Source: Suillus spraguei
Lineage: Eukaryota; Basidiomycota; Agaricomycetes; Boletales; Suillaceae
Direction: 5' to 3'
NCBI GenBank assembly: GCA_016800925.1
Contig: JABCPU010000033.1
Location: 62,001 to 126,000, forward strand
DNA: 64,000 nucleotides
Below are positions 11,362-22,298 of the stretch, piece after piece. Position numbers and translations under genes: made by a program. Position 1 is the first letter of the stretch. Each line of letters starts with the position of its first letter. Below the pieces are notes generated by a model, which saw nothing but the letters and a program-made list of their open reading frames with translations, was not told the origin of the DNA and searched no databases.

Positions 11362-12480
11362 GTGTTTCGAACGTGTGTCCGAAGGCACGACTCGCCATGC
11401 AGTAAATATTAATATTGCAACAACAACTTGCACAGGCCCTGGCTGAGACCAGACTTCTGAGGAAACCATCCATGAGTGCCAGTGAATGTCAAGATGTTTT
11501 CCAATAGAAAAAAATGTTGTCATCAACAGGTTTCGAACCTGCACAGTCCAAGAGACATATTTTGATTCTGTGGCTAAGACCAGTCAGGTGATTTTCAAAG
11601 AACCACGCATACATGAATATCAAGGTGCATTCCGATAGAAAAATCTTCCCGTCGGCAGGTTTCGAACGTGCATCGATCAGTAAACTGATTAGTCCTTGAT
11701 ATTGTAAGAGATTTTGATTCTGTTGTGGCAACAACTGGGCTATAGGACACCCCAGGAATCAATATCTGATTAATACTAATCACATCCATATCGGTCGGAT
11801 TGAGCTTTAATGCTGCCCTGGACAACTGGTGAATGCCATTTATGATCGGTAATCTACAGGTATGCCATATCATGATATGCCCCTCCATCCTGCGCTCATT
11901 TCTCCAGTCAAGAAATGTCTACTGGAAGCAGGGGCGTATCACAACAAGTTTTGACAAACTCGTTTGTCATGTCGAAACTGCCAACAAGAACTCGATACTT
12001 TCAATACGAAGGTAAGTTCCACTCTTGCTACGATGATACATCAGTTGATCTTCATATAGTTGGTGAGCACCTGTACACCGGTGGCCAATGATAGAAAAAA
12101 AACGTTGTCATCGGCAGGTTTCGAACCTTAAGAGAAACAGATTTTGATTCTGTTATGGCAACCACCAAGCTAAGACCAGTTGCGTTGAACTTCCAAAGAA
12201 ACCATTCATGAGTGAACGTCAAAGTGTTGTTCCGATAGAAAAAAACCTCGTCGTTGGCAGGTTTCAAACCTGCACGGTCCAAGAAAAACAGATTTTGATT
12301 CTGTTGTAGCAACCACCCGGTCAAGACCAGTTATAGTGGACTTCTAAAGAAAGCATCCATGAATGAATGTCAAAGTGTGTTCCGATAGAAAAAAACTGTA
12401 TTTCAGCAGGTTTCGAACCTGCGTAGTCCAATGGAAACAGATTTTGATTCCGTACCACACTGGTCAGGCTAAGCTTTAGC
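11362..12480 (-). repeat. Tandem array of tRNA-like (Pol III promoter-bearing) units, array A
   Basis: On the minus strand, cores recur at about 11518-11585, 11652-11745, 12110-12180, 12255-12330 and 12400-12478, with a degenerate one at 11362-11452. A full core has a box A-like TAGCCTGGTGG or close variant, an anticodon-arm-like hairpin ACAGA-ATCAAAA-TCTGT, and a T-arm such as GCAGG-TTCGAAA-CCTGC holding box B GGTTCGAAACC. A run of five to eight T lies about 15 nt after the T-arm, as a Pol III terminator would. The acceptor stem does not pair and the core has extra bases, so these are not functional tRNAs. In some units (11518-11585) box A is lost. Cores are separated by about 65 bp of a conserved non-tRNA spacer. 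Derivation from a tRNA, perhaps a Gln-like one by its D-arm region, is inferred. Confidence 0.75.
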
Positions 12481-12999
12481 TTTTCCACTGAACAAGCCTT
12501 CCAAAGTTGAAAACTATGCAAAACACATGTCTGAAGAAGCGGCTTTATACTAGAAAAAAGGGCCAATACAAATCCCTGATTGACATTGACATGGCCTGAA
12601 AAAGATGACATGGACAATAAAGTTCGAGCCTGAACATGGAGGATTGGAGCGGCCCCGGGAGTCTCGTCTTCCCACAAAACGGTGGCCACAGCGAGAGAAG
12701 AATGCGATTCAAGATCAAAGGCAACGAGCATGTTCATGAAGACGACCGATTTGAAGGTCCCAGTGGTAAAATATGATATAACCCACTCCCTCAGTTATGG
12801 TAGCAGGAATAAATCTACATGACACATTAGAATGGTCGTAGGGTGTTCGGACTTCGGAGGCCAATAGAAGCACTTACCTTACTAGGAGGGTTCTGAGAAG
12901 TGGAAGCCTTGGAAGTAGAGCACTCGGCACGGTGGTCTGGCTTTTATGATACGGATATCTGAGTCGCAATAGTAAGTATTGCATTAAGATTCCTACGCA

Positions 13000-13312
13000 C
13001 TACAAACTTGTACGTAAACACCACAGCATAGTAGTATGATGTCACGTATAAGTGACAAGGAGAAAACATACAACCAGGCGTCTCAGCTGGTCCAAGAGCG
13101 TATGAATGACGCGGTATGATTCAAGCTCACTCGCTGAATGTATAACAGTGTTTTCAGTCATTTTGGTTTCACGAAAAACTGTCAAGTCAGCCTTATGAGA
13201 AGGTCATGTGTCACATGTCAACACGCACGGTAACGAAAAGGCAAGATTTGGCGAAAAGTCGGGATATAGTTACACGTTGGTTTGAACTTTGAGATAAGTT
13301 ACATTCTCGACC
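13000..13312. repeat. Diverged repeat, copy 2 (partner at 7955-8270), with SDR relic
   Basis: Partner of 7955-8270 (see there). On the minus strand, about 13090-13145 reads ASELESYR and remnants of the SDR YAPGP exon with broken frame. It abuts the 3' end of the intact SDR gene at 13317, so an SDR-derived duplicate has been left directly downstream of a functional copy. Confidence 0.65.
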
Positions 13313-13316
13313 AGAG

Positions 13317-14506
13317 CTAGTCCATCCAGCCTCCCCCATCAACTGTGATTGTCTGGCCGGTGATGAAGGTAGACTCATTGCCCGCGAGGAACGATACTAT
13401 ATTTGCAATGTCTTCCGGCTTTCCAATATACTGCAGTGCTGAATTTGCGACTTGGTACTGCAATTAATCAGGGGGTGGGAGTCTCACTGAGAGATAGACT
13501 AATACATACATCTCGGAGCGCTGCCTTGCCATCAGGAACCCCTAGCAGTTGCTCCAATGCATCAGCGGAGCCTTGCACTGAATGCGTGTATGTCAGCATC
13601 AGGGTACATATTATAATAAAGAGAAAATGTCTGATGGACGGGAGGTGGTAGGGTAGCAGATGAGATAACATGAACATACGGAGAGGTGTATCAATTGGTC
13701 CAGGAGCGTAAGCATTAACGGTGATGCCATGTGGCCCGAGTTCCATCGCTAGAACCCAATAAGATGGGATGAAGTATTATGACCTCTGAAATACATACCA
13801 AGCGACTGTGTGAACGATCGAACGGCGGCCTTCGACGCACAGTAAAAACTGTTCATTCCCGCCCCTTTCTTCCCTGCTACCGACGATGCGCCTATGATAA
13901 AAGGTATTGTTATCCAGATGCGAGATAACAGATGGACGGGCATACTGATGATCTTCCCGCCACGCCCTCGCTTGATCATGACCTGCGCTGCGGCACGCAA
14001 GCACAGGAAAACCCCGCGCACATTGGTATCGAATATATTGTCGAAATCGGTAAGAGTACCTATTGAAGTTTGATGTTACCATCTAAAGCTAAATACTACA
14101 GGGATCAAAGGCACGGTGGGCTCACAGTCAACGATAGTCTTCATGAGGTGTCGTCCAGCGTTCGCCACCATCTATCCAGCTGTCAGGCGACGTCGCAGTT
14201 TTCAGCAGAGAAGACACCCACAACGTCCAAACCACCAAATTCGTTCTCCGTAGCCTGCACCATGCGTTGGACCTCCTCCTCTTGTGACACATCGCATTCC
14301 AAGACAATGCACCGCCTCCCCTTCGCCCTGACCTCCTCCGCGACGTTGTCGAGGTTCGTGCGCTGTGATGCTAAGTCTACGATGGCAATGTTAAGCCCAT
14401 CTTCTGCGAGTCGCAGAGCAATGGCGTGTCCGATGCCCTGGGCTGCACCGGTGATAAGTGCGACGCGGGGTTGGATGGTCAGTGTTGAATAAGTGGGATC
14501 AAGCAT
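13317..14506 (-). CDS. Short-chain dehydrogenase/reductase (acetoin/diacetyl reductase-like), copy A
   Basis: Classical SDR in about seven exons. From ATG at 14506: [37 protein letters not shown] (cofactor motif TGxxxGxG), [23 protein letters not shown]; then [15 protein letters not shown] with NAG near 14171; [19 protein letters not shown] near 14030; [12 protein letters not shown] with the catalytic Ser, and [15 protein letters not shown] with YxxxK near 13810-13890; [17 protein letters not shown] near 13690-13740; [20 protein letters not shown]; and the last exon [28 protein letters not shown], stop 13317-13319. All catalytic residues are present. Similar sequences are acetoin/diacetyl reductases, but the substrate is not fixed by sequence. 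A paralogue with the same exon plan lies at 17114-18306. Confidence 0.85.
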
Positions 14507-16198
14507 AGTGTAAAGACCTTGGGACCAGACGTCTTGATCTTTATATGCTAGAAACGGGTCATGAAATTAGGAAATAATGCAAGCTCAGCTGGTGAGTCGT
14601 AAGAGGAATTACAACGGCGCATCAACGAATCGTCCTGAATGCATTTAGATCCTTACTAAATGATACCATGAGACAGCACACCGACCATCGAGAACCGCCC
14701 CCGGCTCGGAAGATACCCGTACTACATGCGAGATTCCCTCGGCCCCACCAACATCAAATTGTGGTCGTTAGGCCAGTCATGCAGGCAGCATCCTTGCCCG
14801 CGAGTCGGAACGAACAGCACGTTTGCAAATTCTCCCGAGGGAAGTTCCAAACCGCGTCAACGAATTGTTCTACGCTTCGTCCTGTAAGGCAATTCAGGGG
14901 TACAATGGCCCTGATATTGATATATGCACTGGTTGTATGGCTTGCACTGGATACAAGCATGTCAGCAGCAACTAGCAAGGTTTATTATATACTAAGAATA
15001 GAAACGAGCATTGGGAACATGTGTGTGGCTGCTAGTACCAATGAAGTTTGAATACGATCTCGTTTCTAAGATGCGCCACAACATCAAAATCAAAATGTAG
15101 AACACATATAGAATACATGCATTTATTGACAATATCCATTGGCGCTTTCAATGATATGGTAACTGAATTTGAATGCAGCTATTGAGATTGAGTCCATGTA
15201 GTAGCCAATCGGGACTCCCGGGAGAGATTCCATATTCATGGCGCTGAACGTGAGGTTGCCCAGCGCCTTGGCGGCTGGTCAAGTTTGAATGCAGTGGTAC
15301 TGGTGGGTCGTAAAATATTGAGAGAATGTGCTTGATGCTTAGTAATAATTGAACTTCGGTCACAGCCACCCTGCAAACGTGCGTACATGTGACAACCGTA
15401 GGTACACACAAAGTACACCATATCTCCTGTGAGTGTATCTATATGTGAGTGTATCTAATATCTACGGACACTGATTCTGATAAATTCAAAAAACGTCCGG
15501 GATTATAGGTGGTACAGTGTGGACAGTTTCGTTGACACAGCGAATACTGCTGGAGTTGTCACGGGTCAACTGGTCGTGGACGATCCTGGGACAGGCTGAT
15601 GTTGCGGTTTCCAAATTCCAATGCTCCCCATCACGTCTAAGGCATGTTCTATATGTTGTTCATATACATATAATGTATGTACATAGGCGAGGTTACTGTC
15701 CCCAGCCTCAGCCTTCAAGCTTTGTACGTTGCGTCGTTTCGGGTCAACATCCTGTGGACGATCAAATTCGGTATAAATTTACGTGGATGATCTCCACTGG
15801 CCCATGCCACACATGAAAATATAAAGTTGTGTTTTTTTCATGTTTCAGAAGCTTGTTCTCACTTTCTCGATTTCGAGATTGCAGCAACTGTTGTTCAAGT
15901 CCACACATACGGCAGGATTTGCATAAAATCGGGAATAACCACCATTTTTATCGAATCGAGAGGTAAATTATTGCACGCTGCTACATTGATTGACATAATG
16001 GATTGTGCACAATTGGCTTGTGGATACGTGGTGCTAGAATACTTATAAATGGGGAGTTTGGGGTGAGTTTTTTTTTTGCAGAACCCTCTTCACCTCGCCT
16101 TCTCGCACCACATAAGTCTCCCCTTCTTCAGGTTAGTCTGAAGCTTAAAGGTGACTATATATGCTTACATTTCACATTCTTTCTAATGTTTCTTGAAA
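14507..16198. other. Intergenic with an SDR relic
   Basis: Between the SDR copy A start and the next candidate gene. Apart from the SDR relic at about 14754-14885 I see no gene. The forward open frame at 14668-15051 is the antisense shadow of that relic. Confidence 0.5.
14754..14885 (-). pseudogene. Relic of an SDR C-terminal exon
   Basis: Minus-strand reading gives FPRENLQTCCSFRLAGKDAA then CMTGLTTT, which lines up with [17 protein letters not shown] then FITGQTIT in the intact SDR at 13317-14506 and with [13 protein letters not shown] at 17114-18306. Nothing of the upstream exons is recognisable, so this is an isolated, diverged fragment. Confidence 0.55.
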
Positions 16199-16682
16199 AT
16201 GGCACCACAGCAGCGGACTGCTCGTTCCATGATACGACAACTCTTCGAATTTGCCCGTCCACCAGCTCAGCCTAACGTTCAATTTTACGGATACGCAGTC
16301 TCCCATGAATGGTTTATGCGGTTTTCGGAGCTAAATTTCCCGGAAGACTTGCCTGATCCCGAAGAAGTGCCCGAATTTGATTTCAGGTTCATTGCAATGA
16401 AACGATTTTATTGCGTCTTTGTCGAACTTCCGCTCCTTAGACTACATACCTTGTTTTAATCCCCAGGGTGGCGTGGTCCCTCCGGAGTGGATCGCTGTGT
16501 CAAGCCTGAATGGTGATCACGACGGACCGGACGTTCAAATTGACGTCATCGAGGTGTTTACTGTGTGTTCGGACCAAGAATTTTCCTTTGGAAGGCGTCC
16601 TGCGCAGGGACAGATTAACTCTATAACAATGATAGTTGGGCATCTGCCACAATGGTGGATGAGTTGCGGGTATCGGAATTGA
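16199..16682 (+). CDS. Hypothetical protein, two exons
   Basis: No family recognised. ATG 16199 opens MAPQQRTARSMIRQLFEFAR, then VQFYGYAVSHEWFMRFSELN and FPEDLPDPEE. A pyrimidine-rich acceptor ending CCCCAG at about 16468 leads to GGVVPPEWIAVSSLNGDHDG, then DVQIDVIEVFTVCSDQEFSF, and WWMSCGYRN with stop 16680-16682. The phases fit an intron starting at GTGCCC (about 16370). TATAAATGG upstream (16045-16053) is a possible core promoter. Product about 130 residues, acidic, no signal peptide or membrane helix. Support is only open frame, composition and splice context. Confidence 0.4.
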
Positions 16683-17113
16683 GCGGAAGTGGAGGTTTTT
16701 TAGAATGGGCTGTATCCTTTCATCATGTACTCTACCCATATACTTGTAGCACGATTCACAACACATTGAAAGTTTTATAGATTCTTGTTCACCTGGTTAA
16801 TGGTGAAGGTTAGGAAAGTGCAGTCTGTATACTTAATTATTACTGGTAAATTCAGTGGTGAATCAACCATATTTCATTGTTTCTACGTTCCATAGTGATA
16901 TGCTCTTGAGTGTGACATAGTCGAAGGTAATTTCCTTAAGAACGGAGTAGCAACCAGTACCGTTGTTAAAATACATTATTTGCAAACACTTCAGTTATGT
17001 GGACGTAAGAAAGTAAGTGAAGATGTAGTCTTTATTCTCTACAAGGAACTGGATATAGTTTCTAAACAGCTAACATTACACGATGTGCTTCTCGCGGGCC
17101 ATTGGCAACATGA

Positions 17114-18306
17114 TCAGTCCATCCATGATCCTCCATCAACTGTGATCGTCTGCCCAGTGATATAGGCAGAGTCTTTGCCCGCGAGGAACGACACCATGTT
17201 CGCAATGTCCTCGGGTGTTCCAATCCGCGGTAGCGCGGCCTGCGTTTGATACTGTGAAGCGATTGAGGCGATTAAGAAACTTCACCTCGAGAGAAATACT
17301 AATACATACGCCTTGAATAATCGCCTTGCCATCAGAAAGTCCTACCTGCTTCGCGTATTCTTCAGCAGAGTCTTGCACTGGGTACCATGTCAGCATCGGG
17401 ATGCAAGAAATAAAAAAAAGAAGATGGGTATTGAGACGAAGGTGGTAGAGGAAATAACATGATGAAGTAAAACATACAGAGAAGCGTGTCGACTGGTCCA
17501 GGAGCATAAGCGTTCACGGTAATACCGTGTGATCCGAGTTCACTCGCTACAACGTAAAAAGGGTCAACATGAGATGAGACGAAGTAATAAAGTCTTGAAT
17601 ACACACCGAGCGCCTGCGTGAATGACCGAATCGCAGATTTCGATGCACAGTAAATACTGTTGAACGACATCCCTTTCTTCCCTAATACCGACGATGCGCC
17701 TAGTATAGCAATGGTATTATCATCCAAAAACAGAGAACAACTTGAAAGGGTCGTGCATACTGATGATCCTCCCGCCACGCCCCTGCTTGATCATAGTTTG
17801 CGCTGCAGCACGCAAGCATAGGAACGTCCCGCGCACATTGATATTGAAGATCATATCAAAATCGGCGAGGGTAGCTATTGGGATATGATGCCATCATAAA
17901 AACGGATCGAAGACGAGGTTGGCCTACAATCAACCATAGGTTTCACGAGGATTCGTCCGGCATTCGCTACCATCTAGTATACCATTCATCAGACAGTTTG
18001 GTAGGTTGATGAGATACGTACGACGTCCAAACCATTGAAATTTTGTTCCGTAGCCTGCACCATGCGCTGGACCTCCTCCTCTTGTGAAACATCACATTCC
18101 AAGACAAGGCACCGCCTTCCTTTCGCCCTTACCTCATCCGCGACGCCATCGAGGATTGTGCGCTGTGATTTCAAGTCTGTAATGGCAATGTCCAGTCCAT
18201 CCTCTGCAAGCCGCAGGGCAATAGCGCGTCCGATGCCCTGGGCCGCGCCGGTGATGAGTGCGACGCGGGGATGGTTTGTTTGTGCTGGAGTAGCGGGATC
18301 AGCCAT
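17114..18306 (-). CDS. Short-chain dehydrogenase/reductase (acetoin/diacetyl reductase-like), copy B
   Basis: Paralogue of copy A with the same exon plan. From ATG at 18306: [82 protein letters not shown] near 17930-17975; the TMIKQGRGG region near 17780; [15 protein letters not shown] with [16 protein letters not shown] near 17600-17700 (Ser and YxxxK present); [16 protein letters not shown] near 17480-17540; [11 protein letters not shown] near 17310-17345; last exon with [21 protein letters not shown], stop 17114-17116. No frame break seen. Introns are about 55-80 nt. Likely a cytosolic NAD(P)H-dependent carbonyl reductase. Confidence 0.85.
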
Positions 18307-18906
18307 GATTCAAGTTGTAGTACTCTGGGAACCAGGCACTAGGCCTGACCTTTACTTATATGCTGCAGAGGATGTGTCAGTGATCGCCTGACAAATTATA
18401 CGCAAAGTTAGATTTCTTACCGAATGACCTGTTTTCCTTCAAGTCCTCGATTGTGAGATTTTCAGGCCTGAGGGTTCAAAACGTTCATGACTCAACTCCC
18501 GACTCGGAGCCAAAGAACTTCTACACAATTTTACCCTGCCGATTCAGTGACGAAGTTGAACAAAGGCAAGTTCCAAAGATGGACAAGTATGCCTGAGTCA
18601 TAGTGGGAAACCTGCCAGAAGGATCAGCAACCTTTACACCACGCGCGCAAGGACCCTGCAGTAACGTCATCTGCAATCAGATGCGTCGGGCACAAAGAAG
18701 CGTCCTCCGCCCCAATTTCGAAGCGGGAAAAAGTCACTACCTCGTAGGCATGCGCAGTGCGAAGCGGATATTGTTTCAGCTTCAAACTCTGAGCTTTGGA
18801 GTTGCTTACGGTGAGCTTACGACACTGCTAAAGGAACAACGCGATTGGTGGAAAAAGCAGTATAATATGGATTACGAACACCTGCCCTGACTATACCATA
18901 TTTGAG

Positions 18907-19386
18907 TTGTCTCACACAGACCAATCGACTGCTTATTACGATATACATTACGCGATTCAATGGTCATTAGTCGTGTTGTCAACCGTACTTATTATGTATG
19001 ATATACTTTTACCATCGGCAACAGTAATCGCAGGAAGGGTAGGAAACTTGAGACAGCGATTTCTGGCCTTCTGGCGAGCAGCCAAATTTAACATCGAACA
19101 AAATCAAAATGCAGAAAGACTAGTGATTGACCCCTGCACATCAGCAATGAATCTTTCCCATGGCCGATCGACCTCCATCCCCGAATCAGCTTTTGCCAAC
19201 TTGTTAGCAACCCTTCGTACGCACTTGTGGTCCTACTTCAGCAACTGCCTATTCATCACACGACTCTGGCTCCGTACAGCGGCCTCTTCGTATACAGAAA
19301 GGTCCTTCGCGCGGCGGCACCGCTTCAGTAAACGCAGTTGTAATGAGAAATCGGTAGCTCGGCAAACAAATACGCTTGTGGAATGA
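18907..19386 (+). CDS. Possible hypothetical membrane protein exon
   Basis: Open frame of about 159 codons without an ATG near its start, so if real it is an exon of a spliced gene. An acceptor-like CACACAG lies at 18912-18918. It contains one hydrophobic stretch, IQWSLVVLSTVLIMYDILLP, followed by Arg- and Ser-rich sequence. A second open frame at 18603-18890 could supply an upstream exon. No family recognised; this may be chance. Confidence 0.2.
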   Translation: MSHTDQSTAYYDIHYAIQWSLVVLSTVLIMYDILLPSATVIAGRVGNLRQRFLAFWRAAKFNIEQNQNAERLVIDPCTSAMNLSHGRSTSIPESAFANLLATLRTHLWSYFSNCLFITRLWLRTAASSYTERSFARRHRFSKRSCNEKSVARQTNTLVE

Positions 19387-20957
19387 CGGGAGTGACAGTG
19401 CAGATGCAGTCATGTCATTATTGACTACGTTGATTGGAGGAAGCAGAATAGAATGCGAGTGTCGGCATGGAATGTCGCAAATATCGCAACCACCGCTGAG
19501 CATCTCTTTTGAAACCAAATATTAGTCCACACCATACAGTAAGGAAACACCAAATGAAATTGACAAATATTCATACCGGTCTTATTCACCACAAACACAA
19601 GCTTCTTCCCTTCAATTTCTCTGTCTCACCTCTTCGACCAGTCGACTCCTCCAGATCGACAATTGTGCTCAACAATTGCTATTTGGAGGGATGGTGTCAC
19701 TTTGATCGATTACCTATGTGTAGCATATACATGTAGTGGCGGCGCACTTGTGATGAAGTTAGAAAGTCAAGTCCCGCAGACGGCAGAGCCCAGCTGAGTT
19801 TAAACAGCCCTTTGAAAGCATTGTCCATGCGCTCAGGAGTCAGGGTGGCCTGCCCTTACATGATGGCAACTGTCATTGTAATACTGCATTCATACTCCAT
19901 ATCAAGTCTACCTCATGATCATGCCGGTATGCACAGACTGACTAACGGTAAATGCCGAAGCCCAGGATATCGGTTGGCATCAGCGACTCCGACTGAGTCA
20001 CGAAGACTGAAGTTGTTGTGATGTGGTCAGTGATCACTGGACGCCCAGCAACGCCATGGATGCACATCGAACATCTCTTCTTCCACACAGCTGAAAGCCT
20101 ACTTGGAAGCCCCATATCCTGACGGAATTGTCCAACCGGCGCACGTTTGAAACACATGGTGTTGTTGCGGATGAACAAGTGAATCAAGCTAATGGTGTGG
20201 TGCTGAAGATGCGAACACCATGCTAACCATCATCTATGTGCACCTTTGAAGGTGAGTACAGAAGGTCTGCCATCTGATGACCCACAATCTAGAATAGCGC
20301 TACGCTCATGAGGAACCCCTGACACGAGTTCACTGAAGTGGTGTGTAGCCTGAACTCCTTCAGCTTTGTCTCCGAATTAAAACTTTAATGTCGTATGAAT
20401 AAGCAGTACTGCGTCCAAATTTCAGGTGTGCTGAGGCGGCCTGTTACAAACACTGGCTGTGTATATATCGATCACCGGAACGCAGAATGATGTGAATTCA
20501 ACATTCATACAAATCACCAACCTCTTCTATCACCATGATGCCCCCACTGAATAATGACCCCCTGCAAATAATATTAAAGATCTTCACCATTCTTCACGTC
20601 TCAGGTTAAACATGGTCAAGGTGGGCATCATCTAGAGCTCAATTTGAGCGCGCATTTAGACGGCGATATTACTCGCTGCGTGGGGTCGTATCATCCTGTG
20701 GGATTTAAATTTCAATTCTTTTGTGGTCGCGGCTTTCCGATATGCGGATCGGCTATTGTTACGTGCTAGCGTCATTAAGCGATTAACTATAAAGGTGTAG
20801 CTTGTCTGAGTTCGAATACATAGGTAATTGTACAAGCGCCTCCATTTGCTTCGCATCAGGGAATTACTCCACGGCGACCACGAGATCCGGAATAAGAATG
20901 AGGTGGCTATTTTATGATGAATTCAACCTTCACCTGCACACAGCCTACAGATTTTCT
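19387..20957. other. Intergenic, nothing supported
   Basis: About 1.5 kb with only short unlinked open frames. I found no conserved motif, terminal repeat or tandem repeat. Confidence 0.5.
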
Positions 20958-21559
20958 TCAGGCCGATACACGATGCAAGTACCAATGGACGGTGCTGGTC
21001 CGATCATCCGTCAACAGTGCCTATTCCAGCTTGCTAAGTAAGTAGACCCCTACAATTCACAGGAGCACTGATACCTGTGAGTAGTCCCCGGATGGCGTCA
21101 GGCTCCAAAATAGCGAACTGTCTGAGTGTGGTGATATCCTGGATGTACATGTGCGTGCGTCAGATAAAACGTAATAAAGTCTGATTTGGAAGACAGACAC
21201 ATAAGTTCCGTATCCAGTTGGTCTGATACTCCAAGGGCACACCTCGCGCCCACAGGTGAGTGTAGCACTTCTTTTTTGCACAGAGTCGACAGTGGCATAC
21301 GAGTTATACGCGAAACTTCTAATGTTATACTTGTCGTAATACCCACTGAGTTTTTCAAGGACCCACTACAGAATGTCATTTATTTTATGTTTCTCTACAC
21401 TGACCCGTAGGCTGGACGTACTGCAGCATTCTCTGCCCGGTCATCGTTGCTTGTTGCCAGGGTAGCAGCTTTTGGGCTTGGCACAATGACAAAGTCATTT
21501 GTACTAGCATTCCTAAGAGTGTAAGTCCCGGTTCGAAGGTGACCTGGAATTGTCATCAT
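20958..21559 (-). CDS. Small beta-trefoil-like protein, copy 1
   Basis: Four-exon gene. ATG at 21559 gives MMTIPGHLRTGTYTLRNAST then NDFVIVPSPKAATLATSN. After an intron (GTACGT at about 21421), exon 2 reads WVLEKLSGYYDKYNIRSFAY, SAT, CPWSIRPTGYGTYV. Exon 3 reads ISPHSDSSLFWSLTPSGDYS. Exon 4 reads ALLTDDRTSTVHWYLHRVSA, stop 20958-20960. About 150 residues with four regularly placed W-x-hydrophobic motifs (WVL, WSI, WSL, WYL), as in beta-trefoil folds. Length and pattern resemble fungal ricin-B-like lectins or the small trypsin inhibitors of the cospin/mycospin kind; the family is a guess. No signal peptide, as is usual for those cytoplasmic defence proteins. The paralogue at 22299-22886 shares exon structure and key residues, which supports this model. 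Confidence 0.55.
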
Positions 21560-22021
21560 TGCGGAGGTGAGCGCGCAGCCAACGAACAAGTTGCGTTTCT
21601 CGAAAAGGGACAGGTGTAGAACTTCTTATGGCAAACCTCGCATTTAGCAAGCCATTCTTATAGTCATATCGGAGCCAAGACACATGCACATTGGTCCCGA
21701 ATTCGCCGACGGCAGTAGTGTCGAGAGCGTGACGGTATATGAATTATAATGTTATGGGATAATTTTGTATTCAGAATCTCAAGTTTTGAACAGACTTCGC
21801 GTGAACTCCGAGGCTGTTCGCATGCATGATGGAGGATGGGCATGCGGCCAAACTAAAGTGGCCTCAAGGCACAAATTTATTTGTCCGCGAAGGCAGAAAT
21901 GCATAATTGGGGTGGCACTGAGTGTCACATCACACACTTCCAGGCATGATGCATGGTGTTCGGACTCCGTAAATGTCATCGTATGGTAAATGAACACAGC
22001 CATAGTATGTATGATAGCATG

Positions 22022-22081
22022 GTACCTTTCTGAGCCAGTTAATACATGCCTGATGTGAAAAGCCGGCTGTAAAGTGGGCAT
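22022..22081 (-). pseudogene. Relic of a beta-trefoil-like gene, first exon (copy 2)
   Basis: Minus strand from ATG 22081 reads MPTLQPAFHIRHVLTGS, matching ATLQTATYSIRHIATGQYV of copy 3. Equivalent downstream exons (the W-rich blocks) are not found between copies 1 and 3. A minus-strand frame near 21610-21730 (VGEFGTNVHVSWLRYDY) may be unrelated coding debris. I read this as a decayed middle member of the cluster. Confidence 0.45.
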
Positions 22082-22298
22082 CACTCCGACACCAGAAAAA
22101 AAATAGAAGTGACTGGATTATCTCATTGCAAGCACAGCTTCAATTGCATGGCATGACAAGCATTTAATGAATCATTGGGAACACACCAAAATTTCGCTGA
22201 GAGCTAACTGGACGTGACGCTGGACCAGGACCCCCTCGCACTCCACTTTGGAACCCTAGACCCAGTGTTACTACCCACCCAATTCCCAGTTTGCATCC

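Larger units (their letters stand above)
10960..12640. mobile_element. Composite repeat element, copy A, carrying tRNA-like units
   Basis: Matches 28988-30270 in order. The left block has CCAAGACACAATGGCTTC, GACATATGTTCCAC and GTGATTGC at 10964-11090; the middle holds the tRNA-like array; the right block has AAAAAGATGACATGGACAAT then AAAGTTCGAG at about 12598-12627. No protein is encoded. Compared with copy B it carries an extra hairpin insertion at 10990-11035 and an extra 300-bp stretch near 11750-12060, and lacks the solo LTR. It is best described as a non-autonomous, probably tRNA-related (SINE-like) composite repeat; its true ends and mobilising enzyme are unknown. Confidence 0.6.

Noticed and set aside
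11362..12480. CRISPR-like repeat-spacer array
   Set aside because: The genome is eukaryotic, the 'spacers' are conserved between units rather than unique, and there are no cas genes.
14070..14492. Plus-strand open frame of 140 codons
   Set aside because: Antisense shadow of the first SDR exon; the minus strand holds the Rossmann motif TGAAQGIG.
18035..18391. Plus-strand open frame of 118 codons
   Set aside because: Antisense shadow of the first exon of SDR copy B.
20802..21041. Plus-strand frame reading SSGRYTMQVP, which looks trefoil-like
   Set aside because: It overlaps the last exon of the minus-strand beta-trefoil-like gene, and the minus-strand reading is supported by alignment to copy 3.
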